A program made the position numbers and the translations under genes. The notes beneath the pieces are model-generated. The model saw nothing but the letters and a program-made list of their open reading frames with translations. It had not been told where the DNA came from and did not search any database. A stretch of 64,000 nucleotides of DNA from NCBI RefSeq assembly GCF_018294505.1, contig NC_057808.1, positions 352,953,114 to 353,017,113 on the forward strand. Direction: 5' to 3'. This DNA comes from Triticum aestivum (Eukaryota; Streptophyta; Magnoliopsida; Poales; Poaceae). Below, piece by piece: positions 61,329 through 64,000 of this stretch (positions within the stretch are counted from its first letter, which is position 1; every line of letters begins with the position of its first letter).

Positions 61329-62714
61329 TGATAACCCAGAAGTATAGGGGATCGCAACAGCTTTCGAGGGTAGAGTATTCAACCCAAATTTGTTGATTCG
61401 ACACAAGGGGAGCCAAAGAATATTCTCAAGTATTAGCAACTGAGTTGTCAATTCAGCTACACCTGGGTAACTTAATATCTGCAGCAAAGTATTTAGTAGC
61501 AAAGTAGTATGAAAGTAACGGTAACGATAGCAAAAGTAATATTTATGGGTTTTGTAGTGATTGTAACAGTAACAACGGAAAAGTAAATAAGTGGAGAACA
61601 ATATATGAAAAGCTCGTAGGCATTGGATCGGTGATGGAGAATTATGCCGGATGTGGTTCATCATGTAACAGTCATAACATAGGGTGACACAGAACTAGCT
61701 CTAATTCATCAATGTAATGTAGGCATGTATTCTGAATATAGTCATATGTGCATATGGAAAAGAACTTGCATGACATCTTTTGTCCTACCCTCCCGTGACA
61801 GCGGGGTCCTAGCAGAAACTAAGGGATATTAAGGCCTCCTTTTAATAGAGTACCGGACCAAAGTATTAACACGTAGTGAATACATGAACTCCTCAAACTA
61901 CGGTCATCACCGGGAGTGGTCCCAATTATTGTCACTTCGGGGTTGCCGGATCATAACACATAGTAGGTGATTATAGACTTGCAAGATAGGATCAAGAACT
62001 CACATATATTCATGAAAACATAATAGGTTCAGATCTGAAATCATGGCACTTGGGCCCTAGTGACAAGCATTAAGCATAGCAAAGTCATAGCAACATCAAT
62101 CTCAGAACATAGTGGATACTAGGGATCAAACCCTAACAAAACTAACTCGATTACATGATAGATCTCATCCAACCCATCACCGTCCAGCAAGCCTATGATG
62201 GAATTACTCACGCACGGCGGTGAGCATCATGAAATTGGTGATGGAGGATGCTTGATGATGACGACGGCAACGGATTCCCCTCTCCGGAGCCCCGAACGGA
62301 CTCCAGATCAGCCATCCCGAGAGGTTTAAGGGCTTGGCGGCGGCTCCGTATCATAAAACGCGATGAATCCTTCTCTCTGAATTTTTTCTCCCCGAACACG
62401 AATATATGGAGTTGGAGTTGAGGTCGGTGGAGCAACAGGGGGCCCACGAGGTAGGGGGCGCGCCCCCACCCTCGTGGACAGGAGGAGGCCCACCTGACGT
62501 GGATTATTCTTCCAGTATTTTAAATATTTTCCAAAAATAAGTTCCGTGGAGTTTCAGGTCATTCCGAGAACTTTTGTTTCTGCACATAAATAACACCATG
62601 GCAATTCTGATGAAAACAGCGTCAGTCCGGGTTAGTTCCATTCAAATCATGCAAGTTAGAGTCCAAAACAAGGGCAAAAGTGTTTGGAAAAGTAGATACG
62701 ACGGAGACGTATGA
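61329..62714 (-). repeat. 3' LTR of Gypsy-type element G
   Basis: 1386 bp, starting TGATAACCCAGAAG and ending GACGTATGA (the last dinucleotide pair is mutated from the expected ATCA). It is similar along its length to solo LTR C. The minus-strand polypurine tract (AAGCTTGGGGGAGT) lies immediately right, marking it as the 3' LTR of a minus-strand element. Confidence 0.82.
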
Positions 62715-64000
62715 ACTCCCCCAAGCTTAAACCTTTGCTTGTCCTCAAGCAATTCAGTTGACGAACTGAAAGTGATAAAGAAAAACTTTTACAAACTCTG
62801 TTTGCTCTTGTTGTTGTAAATATGTAAAGCCAACATTCAAGTTTTCAGTAAAGATTATGACTAACCACATTCACAATAACATTTAGGTCTCATGTTTACT
62901 CATATCAATGGCATAATCAACTAGCGAGCAATAATAATAAATCTCGGATGACAACACTTTCTCAAAACAATCATAATATGATATAACAAGATGGTATCTC
63001 GCTAGCCCTTTCTGAGACCACAAAACATAAATGCAGAGCACCCTTAAAGATCAAGGACTGACTAAACATTGTAATTCATGGTAAAAGAGATCCAATCATA
63101 GTCATACCCAATATAAATTAATAGTAATGGATGCAAATGACAGCAGTGCTCTCCAGCTGGTGCTTATGATAAGAGGGTGATGACTCAACATAAAACGTAA
63201 ATAGATATGCCCTTTGCAGAGGGAAGCAGGGATTTGTAGAGGTGCCAGAGCTCGATTTTAAAGCAGAGATAAATAATATTTTGAGCGGCATACTTTCATT
63301 GTCAACATAACAACCAAGAGATGGCGATATCTTCCATGCTACACACATTATAGGTGGTTCCCAAACAGAATGGTAAAGTTTATACTCCCCCTCCACCAAC
63401 AAGCATTAATCCATGGCTTGCTCGAAACAACGAGTGCCTCCAACTAACAACAGTCCCAGGGGGAGTTTTGTTTGCAATTATTTTGATTTAGTTTGCATAA
63501 AGCATGGGACTGGGCATCCCGCTGACCAGCCATTTTCTCGTGAGTGAGGAGCGGAGTCCACTCCTCTTGAGAATAACCCGCCTAGCATGGAAGATACGGA
63601 CAGCCCTAATTGATACATGAGCTATTCGAGCATACAAAACAGAATTTCATTTGAAGGTTTAGAGTTTGGCACATACAAATTTACTTGGAACGGCAGGTAG
63701 ATACCGCATATAGGAAGGTATAGTGGACTCATATGGAATAACTTTGGGGTTTAAGGGATTGGATGCACAAGCAGTATTCCCGCTTAGTACAAGTGAAAGC
63801 TAGCAAAAGACTGGGAAGCGACCAACTAGAGAGCGACAACAGTCATGAACATGCATTAGAATTAATAAACATTGAGTACAAGCATGAGTAGGATATAATC
63901 CACCATGAACATAAATATCGTGAAGGCTATGTTGATTTGTTTCAACTATATGCGTGAACATGTGCCAAGTCAAGTCACTTAAATCATTCAATGGAGGATA
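62715..64000 (-). mobile_element. 3' internal part of Gypsy element G
   Basis: Polypurine tract followed by about 1.27 kb of AT-rich non-coding sequence to the window edge. No open frame over 94 codons and no domain recognised; the coding part should lie further right. Confidence 0.6.

Overview
This is nuclear DNA of a large-genome grass, almost certainly a member of the Triticeae (wheat, Aegilops, barley or rye group). The basis is that the sequence is mostly nested LTR retrotransposons whose termini and internal signals match the BARE1/WIS/Angela Copia group and several Triticeae Gypsy groups. PIF/Harbinger-like, hAT-like and LINE pieces and very little host coding sequence make up the rest. 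Family names are from recognition, not from a search. Nothing is bacterial; there is no operon and no CRISPR array.

Layout. 1-6196: the right-hand part of a minus-strand WIS/BARE-like Copia element (decayed gag-pol, tRNA primer site, 5' LTR). 6197-7548: two Angela-type LTR pieces joined in opposite orientation. 7767-8369: a hAT-like non-autonomous element. 8545-10362: a minus-strand, 5'-truncated LINE. 11038-12099: the one intact host gene, a two-exon 1-aminocyclopropane-1-carboxylate oxidase (ethylene synthesis) on the minus strand, inside a transposon-poor island (about 10.4-17.0 kb). A short 5'-truncated LINE with a perfect 16-bp target duplication sits upstream of it.

17,049-28,535: a PIF/Harbinger-like element split by a WIS/BARE-like retrotransposon. 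The locus then underwent an 8256-bp tandem duplication through a 4-bp microhomology (junction at about 25,417), and the second retrotransposon copy is reduced to a single LTR. A second PIF/Harbinger-like element abuts it (28,539-29,559). 30,749-33,573: a multi-exon plant-mobile-domain gene, now a pseudogene, cut off in its ninth exon by a retrotransposon.

33,574-64,000: a nest of LTR retrotransposons up to five levels deep, all on the minus strand. LTR fragment A was entered by Gypsy B. B's LTR holds solo LTR C, and B's internal region holds D, a Tat-like Gypsy element with gag-protease, RT, RNase H and integrase. D's RNase H was entered by a young full-length 8.57-kb WIS-like element E, and D's gag region by Gypsy F, which was itself entered by Gypsy G. 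D and F each carry a gene on the opposite (plus) strand between the 3' LTR and the pol side: a B3-like DNA-binding protein in D, and a multi-exon 'putative gypsy type transposon' (Transposase_28) protein in F. All retrotransposon coding regions seen here are defective except D's gag-protease frame.
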